Origin: a bacterium
GTDB taxonomy: Bacteria; Zhuqueibacterota; Zhuqueibacteria; Residuimicrobiales; Oceaniaggregativiventaceae
Assembly (NCBI GenBank): GCA_029565675.1
Contig: JAKQNP010000023.1
Span: 1 to 64,000 of the forward strand
Reading direction: 5' to 3'
Length of the DNA stretch: 64,000 nt
The position numbers and the translations under genes are program-made. Shown piece after piece: positions 43,549 through 53,101 of this stretch (position 1 is the stretch's first letter; every line of letters starts with the position of its first letter). Below the pieces are notes generated by a model. The model did no database searches and was not told the origin of the DNA. It saw nothing but the letters and a program-made list of their open reading frames with translations.

Positions 43549-44865
43549 TCAGTTCTTTTTGCGAAACCGCAAGCTGATGGGCACACCGAAAAAACCAAAC
43601 TGTGCGCGCAACCTGTTTTCCAGGTAATTGCGATAATTCTGTTTGATGCCTGCCGGCTCATTGGTAAAAAAAGCGAAAACCGGCGGCGCCGATCGCGTTT
43701 GCACGACATAATTGATCTTGACGGTTTTGGTACCGAAAGGCGGTGGCTGATTGTCACGCAAAGCATCTGCGAGAAAGCGGTTGAGCTCTGCAGTGGCGAC
43801 CTTGCGATTGCGTTCATCAAAAACAGAAATCGCCGTGTCCAGGATCTTGAAAATGCGTTGGCGGGTCAGAGCCGAGACGAAAAATATCGGAATATATTGC
43901 AATTCATGCATTTCATCTTTCAGCTCGAGTTCGAAGTGCCGTGCCGTATTGGTCTCTTTCTCGATCAGGTCCCATTTGTTGACACCGATGACCAGACCTT
44001 TTCTTTCTTCCAGTACATTGGCGATGATCTTTTTTTCCTGATCTGCAATTCCCTGGCTTGCGTCGATTAAAATCAGCGCGACGTCGCAACGGCGGATCGC
44101 GTTAAAAGTGCGCACAGTGCTAAAGTATTCAATATTCTCGTGGATTCGGCTGCGTTTGCGCAATCCCGCGGTATCGATCAAAGTAATGTCGCGGTTTTTA
44201 TAGTTAAAGTGAGTGTCGATGGCGTCACGGGTGGTGCCGGGAATCTCGGTGACCATCAGCCGTTCTTGCCCGAGAATGGCATTGACGTAAGAGGATTTTC
44301 CGACATTCGGACGGCCAAGAACAGCCAAAGCGATCGTGTCCTTGGGTTCGTCATTCCCCTCAGTCTTTTGATCCGGGAGCATGGCGACCACGACATCGAG
44401 AAAGTCGCCTATCGCCCGGCTGTTCATGGCGGAGAGCGGATAGGGTTTGCCTAAACCGAGCTGGTAAAACTCGTAGAGATCGGCTTCCCGCTCGCTGTTG
44501 TCGACCTTGTTAACCCCCAAAACCACTTTGATATTCGAGCGCAACAAGATCTCGGCAACCTGTTGGTCTAGCGGAGTGATCCCGGTGGTCACGTCGACCA
44601 TAAAAATGACCACATCTGCTTCTTGCAGGGCATAGTCTACTTGACTGCGAATGGCTTGTTCAAAGATGTCCTCGCTCCCCGGCACATATCCGCCGGTATC
44701 GATCAGTTGAAACTCGACACCGGCCCAGTCGGTTTGCGCATAGATGCGATCCCGGGTTACGCCGGGTGCATCGTCGACGATGGCCTCGCGTTTGCCGATG
44801 ATCCGGTTAAACAAAGTCGATTTGCCGACGTTGGGTCTGCCGACGATCGCCACACAATTCTTCAT
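43549..44865 (-). CDS. der: GTPase Der (EngA), ribosome assembly
   Basis: A 438-residue protein with two tandem GTPase domains and a C-terminal KH-like domain, the layout unique to Der. G1 motifs are GRPNVGKSTLF (about residue 8) and GRPNVGKSSYV (about 184); G3 motifs are DTGGY and DTAGLRKR; G4 motifs are NKVD and NKWD. It is needed for 50S ribosome maturation. The ATG overlaps the stop of the DUF512 gene (44862-44865), so the two are translated together. This der-DUF512 pairing occurs in many bacteria. Confidence 0.97.
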   Translation of the reverse strand: MKNCVAIVGRPNVGKSTLFNRIIGKREAIVDDAPGVTRDRIYAQTDWAGVEFQLIDTGGYVPGSEDIFEQAIRSQVDYALQEADVVIFMVDVTTGITPLDQQVAEILLRSNIKVVLGVNKVDNSEREADLYEFYQLGLGKPYPLSAMNSRAIGDFLDVVVAMLPDQKTEGNDEPKDTIALAVLGRPNVGKSSYVNAILGQERLMVTEIPGTTRDAIDTHFNYKNRDITLIDTAGLRKRSRIHENIEYFSTVRTFNAIRRCDVALILIDASQGIADQEKKIIANVLEERKGLVIGVNKWDLIEKETNTARHFELELKDEMHELQYIPIFFVSALTRQRIFKILDTAISVFDERNRKVATAELNRFLADALRDNQPPPFGTKTVKINYVVQTRSAPPVFAFFTNEPAGIKQNYRNYLENRLRAQFGFFGVPISLRFRKKN

Positions 44866-46154
44866 TGCTGCAACTCGTTTAGTGACTTGAGGATGGGCAA
44901 AAATCCATTATGGACGATTTGTATTGGTGTTTGCAGGATATTCTGCAGTTCCGTCGGTGTGCTGTCGTCCAGGAAAACCCCTTCATGATTAAGGCAATTG
45001 GGCGGCAACAGGATGAGATCGGCCTTTGCTGCATTTTTTAACTCAGAGGCGATATCCTGGCCGGTGAGCAAACCCGACACGGTGATCGACTCGCCGTAAA
45101 ATCGGTTGGTGATGTTGTACAATTCAACTTCCAGACCGACGATTTTTTGCAAGCGAGGAACCACGAATTCCCGCAAAAGCGGAGCGGCTAGGTTTCCACT
45201 GACCAGCAAAATCCGCTGTGGTGCTACACGAGATGGAAAAAGTTCGGCTTCCTGGGCAAAACCATCGAGAAAATCGCGGCACATGCCGACACCGTTTTCG
45301 ATCTGATCATAAGTGTCATAATGTTCCGACGCGGGCAGTGGTTCGCCTGCGAGTAGATAAAATTCATCTGCGAGATAGACGAAACCGCTTTGCAATTGCT
45401 GCCGCCATCCATCCAATCGGCTCTGGTACCATTGAATCACCTTGCTAGCCACAGCCGGGGTCACCGGGTGCAAACTCGGCAGGCCGGCGCGATGGCGTGT
45501 CAATCCGACCGGCACGATGGCCAGAGTTTTCAGTTGCGGGTGAAAAACTTTTAACTCGTCTACGGTTCTCTGCAACACCTGTCCATCGTTGATCCCGGGA
45601 CATAAAACAATCTGAGCGTGCAGGACAATTCCATGCCGCGTCAACAGGTCGATCTTTTGCAGCAAATGATCATCTCTCTTGCTGCCGAGCATTTTTTTCC
45701 GGATTTCCGGATCTGTGGCATGTACTGAAACATAGAGCGGTGAAAGCCGCATTTTCACGATGCGGTCGAGATCCCGGCGCGATACATTGGTCAAGGTGAC
45801 ATAATTGCCGAACACGAATGAGAGGCGATAATCTTCGTCCTTGAAATAGAGTGTTCGGCGCAGATTTTTGGGATTTTGATCGATAAAACAAAAAATACAA
45901 GAGTTGCCGCAAAATCGAGGGGAAAAATCCTCGAATTCCGCACCCAGAGGCCCTTCCAGGCCTGCATCGATTTCCACAATAAATTCTTCGCTCTGGCGGT
46001 GTATCAGCAATTCGAGCGGCTGCTCATCTCGCCAAAACTCGAAATCCAAATAATCGCTGATCCGGTGCCCATTGATCGAGAGCAGATCATCGCCTGCCTG
46101 CAACCCCATCTCTTCAGCCGTACTTCCCGGCTCTACCGCAACTATCTTCATCAT
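44862..46154 (-). CDS. DUF512 radical SAM protein with N-terminal PDZ domain
   Basis: A 430-residue protein. Residues 1-~75 are PDZ-like (VEPGSTAEEMGLQAGDDLLSINGH). A radical SAM-like motif follows (RFCGNSCIFCFIDQNPKNLRR, cysteines spaced CxxxCxxC), then the barrel (SVHATDPEIRKKMLG, LCPGINDGQVLQRTVDEL) and the DUF512 C-terminal domain. The family is often encoded next to der and plsY; the reaction is unknown, though links to ribosome or cofactor maturation are suspected. It is the first gene of the der operon here. Confidence 0.9.
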   Translation of the reverse strand: MMKIVAVEPGSTAEEMGLQAGDDLLSINGHRISDYLDFEFWRDEQPLELLIHRQSEEFIVEIDAGLEGPLGAEFEDFSPRFCGNSCIFCFIDQNPKNLRRTLYFKDEDYRLSFVFGNYVTLTNVSRRDLDRIVKMRLSPLYVSVHATDPEIRKKMLGSKRDDHLLQKIDLLTRHGIVLHAQIVLCPGINDGQVLQRTVDELKVFHPQLKTLAIVPVGLTRHRAGLPSLHPVTPAVASKVIQWYQSRLDGWRQQLQSGFVYLADEFYLLAGEPLPASEHYDTYDQIENGVGMCRDFLDGFAQEAELFPSRVAPQRILLVSGNLAAPLLREFVVPRLQKIVGLEVELYNITNRFYGESITVSGLLTGQDIASELKNAAKADLILLPPNCLNHEGVFLDDSTPTELQNILQTPIQIVHNGFLPILKSLNELQQ

Positions 46155-46227
46155 CTACTCGTTGGTATAAATCCGCATCGCTGCACGGGAGTGGATTGGG
46201 GCAAAGATGAGACTTGGTCAGCGACAC

Positions 46228-47151
46228 TTATTTTTCGCGAACCAGATCACCGCGTTGAAAGCCCGATCCGGAGACCGCCTCGCACTGCGAAGCACGGCCG
46301 TTGCTGACTTGGTTGTTGGTCACGCGAATCGCGCCGATTCTGCTTTCGGTTTTGCCGAGAGAAATACCGGTTTCCGGATCGATCAATTCCTCTCCCATGC
46401 GGTAAACGGCGAATTCCTCGCCGACCTCGATACCCGCCTGCGATCCCACATTGATGTAAATCGGACCGTCACCTTTTACAATGCTGGCGCTCCAGGGAAT
46501 GGATTTCACCGATTTGCCGATCAGCAACACAATGTCATCGATTGCCGCTCGCGTGGCTTTGCCCACAATCGATTCGTCGAATTTGTCCTTGTTGTCAAAA
46601 TCGAATTTGTCTGTGCTGACAGACACACCTTTTTTGCTCTCTTTTTTGTTGATCGATTCCGCGGTAAGGATTTCGCCGGTGGTGGTGTTGACGAACCGGA
46701 TATCAATTCCGACCGTTGCTGACATTGTTTTCATGCCAAGCCCCAGCCCCTTTTGTTTGAGAGAACCACCGATCTGGTCTTCTGAATATCCGAATTCCGT
46801 CACCGAGCCAAAGATTGCCAGATCCACACCGAGCAATTTGCCGATCTGGGCAGCTGTCTGTTCGGTCACCAATCCGCTGGCGCCCAATTTTTGTTCTTCC
46901 ATGATCCGCTGGATTTCCTGACGTTCGATCACCTGGTACGCCCCTGTTTTAACCAGGGCAGTGACCAACATATCTGCCATGCCCTCTCCTACCGGCTGCC
47001 CCGTCCACCAGCGATAGTGATGACCGCTTTTGTCTGCAAAGTCAAACACCGCCACCCGGCGGGTCCGTGTCTTTTCGGCGGCTTGCAATGTCGCCACGAA
47101 TCCAGTCAAAACCAGTACACCCAACAAAAACGCGGCAATCCGTCGTTTCAT
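46228..47151 (-). CDS. CsgG/HfaB-family exported protein
   Basis: A 307-residue exported protein. The signal peptide (about 1-26, ending LQAAE) lacks a lipobox Cys, unlike E. coli CsgG. Then come the CsgG motifs VAVFDFADKSG, GEGMADMLVTALVKTG, YQVIERQEIQRIMEEQKLGASG, ADQIGKLLGVDLAIFGSVTEF-like AAQIGKLLGVDLAIFGSVTEFG, and a C-terminal FlgT-like domain (YINVGSQAGIEVGEEFAVYRMGEELIDPETG, here GIEVGEEFAVYR and LIDPETG). It may form or serve an outer-membrane/periplasmic assembly. The start is placed at 47151; the frame opens upstream. No curli genes are adjacent. Confidence 0.85.
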   Translation of the reverse strand: MKRRIAAFLLGVLVLTGFVATLQAAEKTRTRRVAVFDFADKSGHHYRWWTGQPVGEGMADMLVTALVKTGAYQVIERQEIQRIMEEQKLGASGLVTEQTAAQIGKLLGVDLAIFGSVTEFGYSEDQIGGSLKQKGLGLGMKTMSATVGIDIRFVNTTTGEILTAESINKKESKKGVSVSTDKFDFDNKDKFDESIVGKATRAAIDDIVLLIGKSVKSIPWSASIVKGDGPIYINVGSQAGIEVGEEFAVYRMGEELIDPETGISLGKTESRIGAIRVTNNQVSNGRASQCEAVSGSGFQRGDLVREK

Positions 47152-47340
47152 TTTATGACTCCTTTTTTTGGGTAAAATCATGTCGCGCTGACCCAAACAG
47201 ATGGGTTAGCTCCGTATCCTTCAAGATCGAAGGCAGCATTACAACCGTGTCCGCTTGATGTTTTCCCGGCTATCCCGGCAGTCGTCTCTACGGATCAGTC
47301 GACACAAGCGCAAGATAAGCATTTTTGTCTAAGAATCATA

Positions 47341-47362
47341 GCGCAAATTGAGCCATTTGCGC
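47341..47362 (-). terminator. candidate stem-loop downstream of the ROK gene
   Basis: GCGCAAAT (47341-47348) and ATTTGCGC (47355-47362) form a perfect 8-base stem with a 6-base loop, 24 bases past the ROK stop codon. The transcript downstream has no clear U-run, so it is either a weak terminator or another RNA structure. Confidence 0.4.
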
Positions 47363-47385
47363 AAACTTTTGCAGGCTGACGATGC

Positions 47386-48507
47386 TCAACTTTTGGCTTG
47401 CCCATCCAGCTGGGAGAGGGCATAGACATAAGCGCCGATTGCAATCGCTTTGCTGGTTCCCAGCCTTGAAACGCCCACGGCCGTGCGCGGCAAGTTGTCG
47501 TAAACAAACCGAGCTTCGCCGCCGGGAATCGCGATGTCGACCACCCTGCCGGTAAAAAATTTTAGGCGCTGTTGATCGTCTTCATAATTGTAACAACGGA
47601 TTTCCAGACGATCGATCTTGCGATTGTCTTGCAGCAAAAGCTGGCTGTTCATTTCCTGCACCAGATCCGGAAGGAAATATTGCCATGCTCCAGCCAGTCC
47701 ACCGCCGATCACCACCAGGCCATCGACCAGAGTGATCGCATGAGCCAAAGCATCACCAGCGATTTTTCCCATGCGCGCAAATGCCTGGCATGCCGCCAAT
47801 GCATTACCCGGCGCTTCCCCGTTGGCAATGCGGAATAGCTGCTCCGGCGAAGGAACCTCATCCGAATCGAGATGCGCCAATTCAGCGTAAAAATGCCGCA
47901 CCCCACGGATGCTGACCCCTTCTTCGGCGCTTAGCTCGGGATAGAGCCGGTTGCGCATGGCCCAAATCTCGCCGCCGGCCGAATTATCGCCCACCACCAT
48001 GCGGCCATCGATGATGACACTGCCGCCGAATCCAGTGCCCAAGGTCACGCCCACCAAATTGTGAAACCTCTTCGGACTGCCGGTCTTTTCGAGCTCTCGA
48101 TTGACAAGCGGCAAAAACCCGGCGATCGCTTCTCCCAAACCGAAAAGGTTGCCATCGTTGTTGATATAAACCGGCAAATGAAAAATATTCTGCAACATCG
48201 GTCCCAGTGCCACGCCGCCATTAAAAGCGGGCAAATTGACCAATTTTTCGATCACCCCGTTCGGATAATCGGCCGGGCCGGGAAAAGCAAAACTGATGGC
48301 CACCGGATCCCTGTCGCACTTTTCCCTGATCTGACGAAAACCCTCCACAATCGTCTGCAGTGACAACTGCAGGTTATTGCCGTGTGACGGCCGACGAACG
48401 GGTTGCACGATCTCCTCCTGCCCGCAAATGGCAGAAAAGACAAAATTTGTACCTCCGGCATCCAGCGTCAAAATCACTCTTGCATCGCGCGTATAATCGT
48501 TTGTCAT
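47386..48507 (-). CDS. ROK-family protein (sugar kinase-like)
   Basis: A 373-residue protein with the ASKHA motif LTLDAGGTNFVFSAI near residue 12, FAFPGPADYPNGV, VGVTLGTGFGGSVIIDG and LVVIGGGLAGAW. It is longer than the typical 300-residue sugar kinase and has a ~60-residue insert-rich C-terminal part (KFFTGRVVDIAIPGGEARFVY). The zinc-binding CxCGxxGC motif is absent. The substrate is unknown. It lies 16 bases downstream of the M14 peptidase on the same strand. Confidence 0.85.
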   Translation of the reverse strand: MTNDYTRDARVILTLDAGGTNFVFSAICGQEEIVQPVRRPSHGNNLQLSLQTIVEGFRQIREKCDRDPVAISFAFPGPADYPNGVIEKLVNLPAFNGGVALGPMLQNIFHLPVYINNDGNLFGLGEAIAGFLPLVNRELEKTGSPKRFHNLVGVTLGTGFGGSVIIDGRMVVGDNSAGGEIWAMRNRLYPELSAEEGVSIRGVRHFYAELAHLDSDEVPSPEQLFRIANGEAPGNALAACQAFARMGKIAGDALAHAITLVDGLVVIGGGLAGAWQYFLPDLVQEMNSQLLLQDNRKIDRLEIRCYNYEDDQQRLKFFTGRVVDIAIPGGEARFVYDNLPRTAVGVSRLGTSKAIAIGAYVYALSQLDGQAKS

Positions 48508-48523
48508 CCCAGCGCCTCAATCG

Positions 48524-50323
48524 TCAATTCTGTTCCACAATCGGTTCAAGCCACTCTTCCGGCAGCCGCCTGATCAGGCGAGCGACCGGGTAAAGGTTAA
48601 ACCGGCGATCATAATATGGAGTTTTCTCATAAAAAAATGACAGCCGTTGCTGGCCGCTAACGGCAAAAGCGCTGTCGTTTGCGCAGCGCCGGGCAAACTC
48701 GGCAGCCAATTGTGGATCCTCTTCCATCATCTTTTGTGCCATCGGCTCCATCACGTAGGTCTCGAAATATTCTTTTTGTTCAAAAATCGTGGTAAAAAAT
48801 CCCCAGCGCAAAAGCGCATCCGGCGCCTGCGGCTCGAGCAGATGGAGGATCAGGCGGGATTGGGGGCAGCCGAGGGGAATATAGACCGAACCCGCAGGAA
48901 AGGTCATTGGTTCTTGCACAGGGATGGTGCGAAAATCAACGCGCTGGCGGCCTTCATAAGGCCAGGACGCAAAGGTAACATCAGCAAAGCGATAGGTCTG
49001 CAAAGAATCGGTCAGGCTGCGATTGAGGCGAAACATGCTGATGTGATGCGCTTGCAGGACCGCAATCGCCTCCTGCCATTGCGGTGGGATCAAGTAAGCA
49101 ACAGGCGGCACGATCTGTTCCTTTGGCAAGACATTGTTGAAATAGACCATGGGGCGATCCCACTTTTCATCCGAATAGTGCAGATAAGTTCGGCCGGAGA
49201 TTTTGCCCACCCTCTTCTCGATGCGATAACCGCGATAGAGCAACGTATCCCCTTGATCAGAACGTGTGGTAAAAGTGAGTGGAAAGAGTGCAGCAGGATC
49301 GTATCGTTGGCCGATTCCCCTGGCCTGTATATCGCCCTCCTGCACCGCCAACAGCAGATCATCGCGTTGTTCAGCAACCAGATTCAAACAGCTGCGCAGA
49401 ATGGCAAGGGTGCCCTGTACGCGGGTGGCATAATCTTTCAAACTGTGCGCCTCAATCAAAAAACCCGCTCGGTTGCCAAGAGTGCAATAGACGTTCGACA
49501 ACCGCGGCGTCCACACCCCACCCTGCATCCCCTTGTCGGGCTGCAAAGGATCGAGGTAGCCGGCATAGGGCAACAAATGGATCCCGTCGTCTTCACACCG
49601 TTTGAGCAGATCCGGCACAAAGTCATCCCGCGCCCATTGCGAAATCGCCCCGCCAAATTCCGGATGTGTGTCGATATGATAAGCGGCAACATATTGAAAA
49701 TCCTCACCGTCAGTCGTGTGACAGTCAATGAGCATATCCGGTTTCCATGCATGATAAAGCGCCAGCCATTGCCGCATTTCCGGTGTATCGGCTTTCATGA
49801 AATCGCGGTTGAGGTTGTGCCGGGTCGATGTGACGCGAACCCCCATCTCCTCTGGACCGATTTGATTGATGCGATTGTAGCGGCTGAATTGTTCATGGCC
49901 GTCAACGTTGAAAATCGGAATAATTGCGATCAGCAGATTTTGCAATTCTTTCGGATGCTTGTTCTCGATCAACAGCTCGCGCGCCAGAAGCATGGCTGCA
50001 TCTTTGCCGGCAGATTCGCCCGGGTGAATGGCGCCCTGGATAAAGACAACCGGCTTGCCGCTCTGCCGCGCAGATGCCGGTGTAAAGCGGCGCTCTGCAT
50101 CGATAAGCAGGACAGCGATCTCCCGCCCTTGCGGCGAAACGGCAAAAGTCTCAAGTCGCGCGATATCACATGCTTTATCCAATCGCTTAAAGTAATCTAT
50201 CGTATCTTGGTAAGACGGGGTCTGCTGACCTTTTGATCTTTCGAACAGGGTTTCCCATTCAGATGGCGGCTTTTGGCAGGCAAACAGCAAACCAATGAGC
50301 AAAACAAGCGATCTCTTTTTCAC
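48524..50323 (-). CDS. M14-family zinc carboxypeptidase-like lipoprotein
   Basis: A 599-residue exported peptidase. The GTG start at 50323 directly follows a strong GGAGGGAA and opens a lipoprotein signal (VKKRSLVLLIGLLFACQK; lipidated Cys). Zinc-site motifs are visible in order: HPGESAGKDAA (HxxE) near residue 96, NLNRDFMKADTPEMR, LIDCHTTDGEDFQY (third zinc His) and LIEAHSLKDY with the catalytic Glu. This is an M14 layout. The long C-terminal region is of unknown role. It probably cleaves peptides in the periplasm or at the outer membrane surface. The ROK gene follows. Confidence 0.88.
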   Translation of the reverse strand: MKKRSLVLLIGLLFACQKPPSEWETLFERSKGQQTPSYQDTIDYFKRLDKACDIARLETFAVSPQGREIAVLLIDAERRFTPASARQSGKPVVFIQGAIHPGESAGKDAAMLLARELLIENKHPKELQNLLIAIIPIFNVDGHEQFSRYNRINQIGPEEMGVRVTSTRHNLNRDFMKADTPEMRQWLALYHAWKPDMLIDCHTTDGEDFQYVAAYHIDTHPEFGGAISQWARDDFVPDLLKRCEDDGIHLLPYAGYLDPLQPDKGMQGGVWTPRLSNVYCTLGNRAGFLIEAHSLKDYATRVQGTLAILRSCLNLVAEQRDDLLLAVQEGDIQARGIGQRYDPAALFPLTFTTRSDQGDTLLYRGYRIEKRVGKISGRTYLHYSDEKWDRPMVYFNNVLPKEQIVPPVAYLIPPQWQEAIAVLQAHHISMFRLNRSLTDSLQTYRFADVTFASWPYEGRQRVDFRTIPVQEPMTFPAGSVYIPLGCPQSRLILHLLEPQAPDALLRWGFFTTIFEQKEYFETYVMEPMAQKMMEEDPQLAAEFARRCANDSAFAVSGQQRLSFFYEKTPYYDRRFNLYPVARLIRRLPEEWLEPIVEQN

Positions 50324-50916
50324 TTCCCTCCTCCTGTTCGGGTGTCGACTCAGCGCAGATCGGCGACTCGACAGAATTGCATCTTGCATTTCGAATAAAT
50401 GGCTAAAAAATTGAACATCGGCGATTGACATTGAATCGAAACGCAAGGATCGATCACCGACACTGGCTCATTCAGCAAATCAATAGAGAAATTAATCCAT
50501 CGCAAGCGGAAATACAAGCGCAAATGTCGCTCAAGCACGTTTTTAATAGAAAAACGTATTGCGAATCACCACACTCCGCCTTGGGAGCTGCATCGCTCTA
50601 TCTGATCCTTGAACTTCACGGTCTGTAACCACAGCTCGGGCTGACCTGTGTGGACAGGCAAAAATTGGTGCCAAACGGGAACCTTGAGTTATTTATTTCG
50701 TTAATATAATATTATCATATTGTTAAATCATATAAAATGTAACCCGGATTCGGTGTCAACAGAATTCCGAAAAAACCAAATTGATGTTTTACGTTCTGCG
50801 GATTTGCGCAATTCAGCCCATGTTCCCTCCCCTGCAGTCGGGAAAGTATACAAAGGATTCAGCGTTGTGCGTCGATTCGATTGGGTAAATGTCAGCAACC
50901 ATGAAAAGGATAAATC
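50324..50916. other. intergenic region between the M14 peptidase and the trehalose genes
   Basis: A 593-base divergent gap. Short open frames here (including one on the plus strand from 50720 that overlaps the trehalose gene) have no coding signal. The stretch 50690-50740 is strongly AT-rich and holds the promoter-like boxes listed separately. Confidence 0.5.
50684..50715 (+). promoter_or_regulatory. promoter-like boxes upstream of otsAB
   Basis: A perfect -10 box TATAAT (50705-50710) lies about 207 bases before the otsAB start. A possible -35 box TTGAGT (50684-50689) has a short 15-base spacer. The -10 box overlaps a 10-base palindrome ATAATATTAT (50706-50715). Confidence 0.35.
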
Positions 50917-53091
50917 GTGCAAAAGAGAATGTGGATCATTTCCAACCGCTTGCCTGTCCATATCAGCAAAAGGCAAGGTGAATTCATTTACACCAAAAGC
51001 GCCGGTGGTTTGGCTACCGGGCTTTCCTCCTTTTATAAAACTCATGCCAGTCAATGGATCGGCTGGTCCGGTTATCTGACGGAATCGAGTGCCGACAAAG
51101 AAAGAATTGCGGCTGCCCTGGAAAAAGAATCAGCCTTTCCGGTCTTTCTCAGTCGCCGCGAGATCGAAAATTACTATGAAGGATTCAGCAACAAGACCAT
51201 TTGGCCGCTGTTTCACTATTTCCTCGAGCAGGTGATCTATGACAAACGGTACTGGGAAACGTACCGCAGGGTCAATCAGAGATTTTGCGATCGGATTCTC
51301 AAGGTTGCCAAGCCGGATGAACACATTTGGATTCATGACTATCATCTGATGCTTTTGCCGGCCATGTTGCGAGAAAAGAACCCACAGCTCAAGATCGGTT
51401 TTTTTCTGCACATCCCGTTTCCATCTTTTGAGGTTTTTCGCACTTTGCCATGGCGCTCAGAGTTGATGCAAGGAATGTTGGGAGCTGATCTGATCGGCTT
51501 TCATACGCACGACTATGCACGCCATTTCCTCAGTGCAGCCAGTCGATTGCTGGGTTTGGAACATGTGCTGATGCGCCTGACCTACGAGGACCGGATCGTC
51601 AAAGTCGATTCGTTTCCCATGGGTATTGATTTTGCCAAATTCGAGCAAGCTCCTGAAAAACCGGCAACTGAGCGCGAGATTTCGCGCATCCAATATCGTC
51701 TCGGGGGGCAGAAGTTGATTCTGTCGATCGACAGGCTCGATTACAGCAAAGGGATTCTGCAGCGCCTGGAAGCTTTTCATCTCTTTTTACAGCAGCATCC
51801 GGAATATCGGGAAAAAGTGACACTATTGCTGTTGGTCGTGCCGTCGCGTTCGCGTGTCGAATCCTATCGTCAGCTCAAGCTGAAAGTCGATTCGATTGTT
51901 GGCCGCATCAACGGAGAACATGCGACCATCGGTTGGACCCCGATCTGGTATCTCTACCGCTCAGCTCCCTTTCACACGCTGAGCGCCATGTATCATCTGG
52001 CGGACGTGGCTTTGATCACTCCTTTTCGCGATGGCATGAACCTGGTTGCGAAAGAATTCGTGGCCAGCAAGACGAACAGACGCGGCGTTCTCATTCTCAG
52101 CGAAATGGCCGGAGCTGCTGCAGAGCTGGGGGAAGCGCTGTTGATCAATCCCTTCAATATCGATGAAATCGCTGCTGCTCTGGCCAAAGCCCTGGAAATG
52201 GCTGGCGAAGAACAAAGCAGACGTCTGCAGGAGATGCAGAGCAAGATCAAACGGTATGATGTAACGCGGTGGGCGCAGGATTTTGTCGACGGATTGCAGC
52301 AAGTCAGTGAACAAAACGCCGGTTTGCGCAGCAATCTGATGACGTCTGAAGATGAAAAGAAAATAGTCGACCGCTTTCGGCGCAGCAAAAATCCGACACT
52401 TTTTCTCGACTATGACGGCACTCTGGTGCCGTTTGCCCGCACCCCAGCGCAAGCCAGGCCGCCGCAAGGCTTGCTCGACTTGCTGTGTCGGCTCGGCGCC
52501 CAGACTCGCCTTGTGCTCATCAGCGGTCGGCGCAAACAAGATTTGGACGAGTGGTTTGCTGATTTGCCGCTGGAACTGAGCGCTGAACACGGTGCCTGGA
52601 TCAAGCGCAAGGGAGAAGATTGGACAACCATAGAGCCTCTGACCGGCGAGTGGAAAAGCGACATCTTGCCGATCCTCGAAGCGACCGTCGCTCGCACACC
52701 CGGTTCATTTGTAGAGGATAAAGACTATTCGCTGGTCTGGCATTATCGCAAAGCCGATGTCGGTTTGGGTCAAATCCGTGCGCGCGAGTTGACAAATGAG
52801 TTGCTGTATATGACCGCCAACCTCAATCTGCAGGTGATGGAGGGCGACAAAATCATCGAAATTAAGAATGCCGGCATCAACAAAGGGCGCTCAGCGCTTT
52901 TTTTTCTCGCGCAAGCTGTTGAGACTGATTTTATCCTTGCCGCCGGCGACGATTACACCGATGAATTTCTCTTCAAAGTTCTACCCCCTGCTGCGACGAC
53001 AATCAAAGTCGGGTTTCGCATGACTGAAGCTCGATATAACGTAAAAAGCCATCAACAAGTGAGACAATTATTGGAAAAGATGAGCCTATAA
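50917..53091 (+). CDS. otsAB: bifunctional trehalose-6-phosphate synthase/phosphatase (OtsA-OtsB fusion)
   Basis: A 724-residue fusion. Residues 1-~470 are a GT20 synthase: SAGGLATGL (nucleotide-sugar loop near residue 29), IHDYHLMLLPAMLR, HIPFPS, FHTHDYARHFL, DRLDYSKGI and DGMNLVAKEF. Residues ~490-720 are a HAD phosphatase: LDYDGTLVPF (Asp498, Asp500) then ISGRRKQDL and GDDYTDEFLF. One polypeptide makes trehalose-6-phosphate from UDP- or ADP-glucose plus glucose-6-phosphate and removes the phosphate. The GTG start at 50917 follows AAAGGA. A TreT-like gene follows after 10 bases. Confidence 0.93.
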   Translation: MQKRMWIISNRLPVHISKRQGEFIYTKSAGGLATGLSSFYKTHASQWIGWSGYLTESSADKERIAAALEKESAFPVFLSRREIENYYEGFSNKTIWPLFHYFLEQVIYDKRYWETYRRVNQRFCDRILKVAKPDEHIWIHDYHLMLLPAMLREKNPQLKIGFFLHIPFPSFEVFRTLPWRSELMQGMLGADLIGFHTHDYARHFLSAASRLLGLEHVLMRLTYEDRIVKVDSFPMGIDFAKFEQAPEKPATEREISRIQYRLGGQKLILSIDRLDYSKGILQRLEAFHLFLQQHPEYREKVTLLLLVVPSRSRVESYRQLKLKVDSIVGRINGEHATIGWTPIWYLYRSAPFHTLSAMYHLADVALITPFRDGMNLVAKEFVASKTNRRGVLILSEMAGAAAELGEALLINPFNIDEIAAALAKALEMAGEEQSRRLQEMQSKIKRYDVTRWAQDFVDGLQQVSEQNAGLRSNLMTSEDEKKIVDRFRRSKNPTLFLDYDGTLVPFARTPAQARPPQGLLDLLCRLGAQTRLVLISGRRKQDLDEWFADLPLELSAEHGAWIKRKGEDWTTIEPLTGEWKSDILPILEATVARTPGSFVEDKDYSLVWHYRKADVGLGQIRARELTNELLYMTANLNLQVMEGDKIIEIKNAGINKGRSALFFLAQAVETDFILAAGDDYTDEFLFKVLPPAATTIKVGFRMTEARYNVKSHQQVRQLLEKMSL

Positions 53092-53101
53092 GGAGTACCG
53101 A

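Noticed and set aside
48647-50236. Long plus-strand open frame (529 codons) opposite the M14 peptidase
   Set aside because: The minus-strand frame carries the full zinc-peptidase motif set and a lipoprotein signal; the opposite frame has no domain or ribosome site.
50720-51079. Plus-strand open frame overlapping the trehalose gene start
   Set aside because: It overlaps otsAB in another frame, is not similar to anything I recognise, and has no ribosome binding site.
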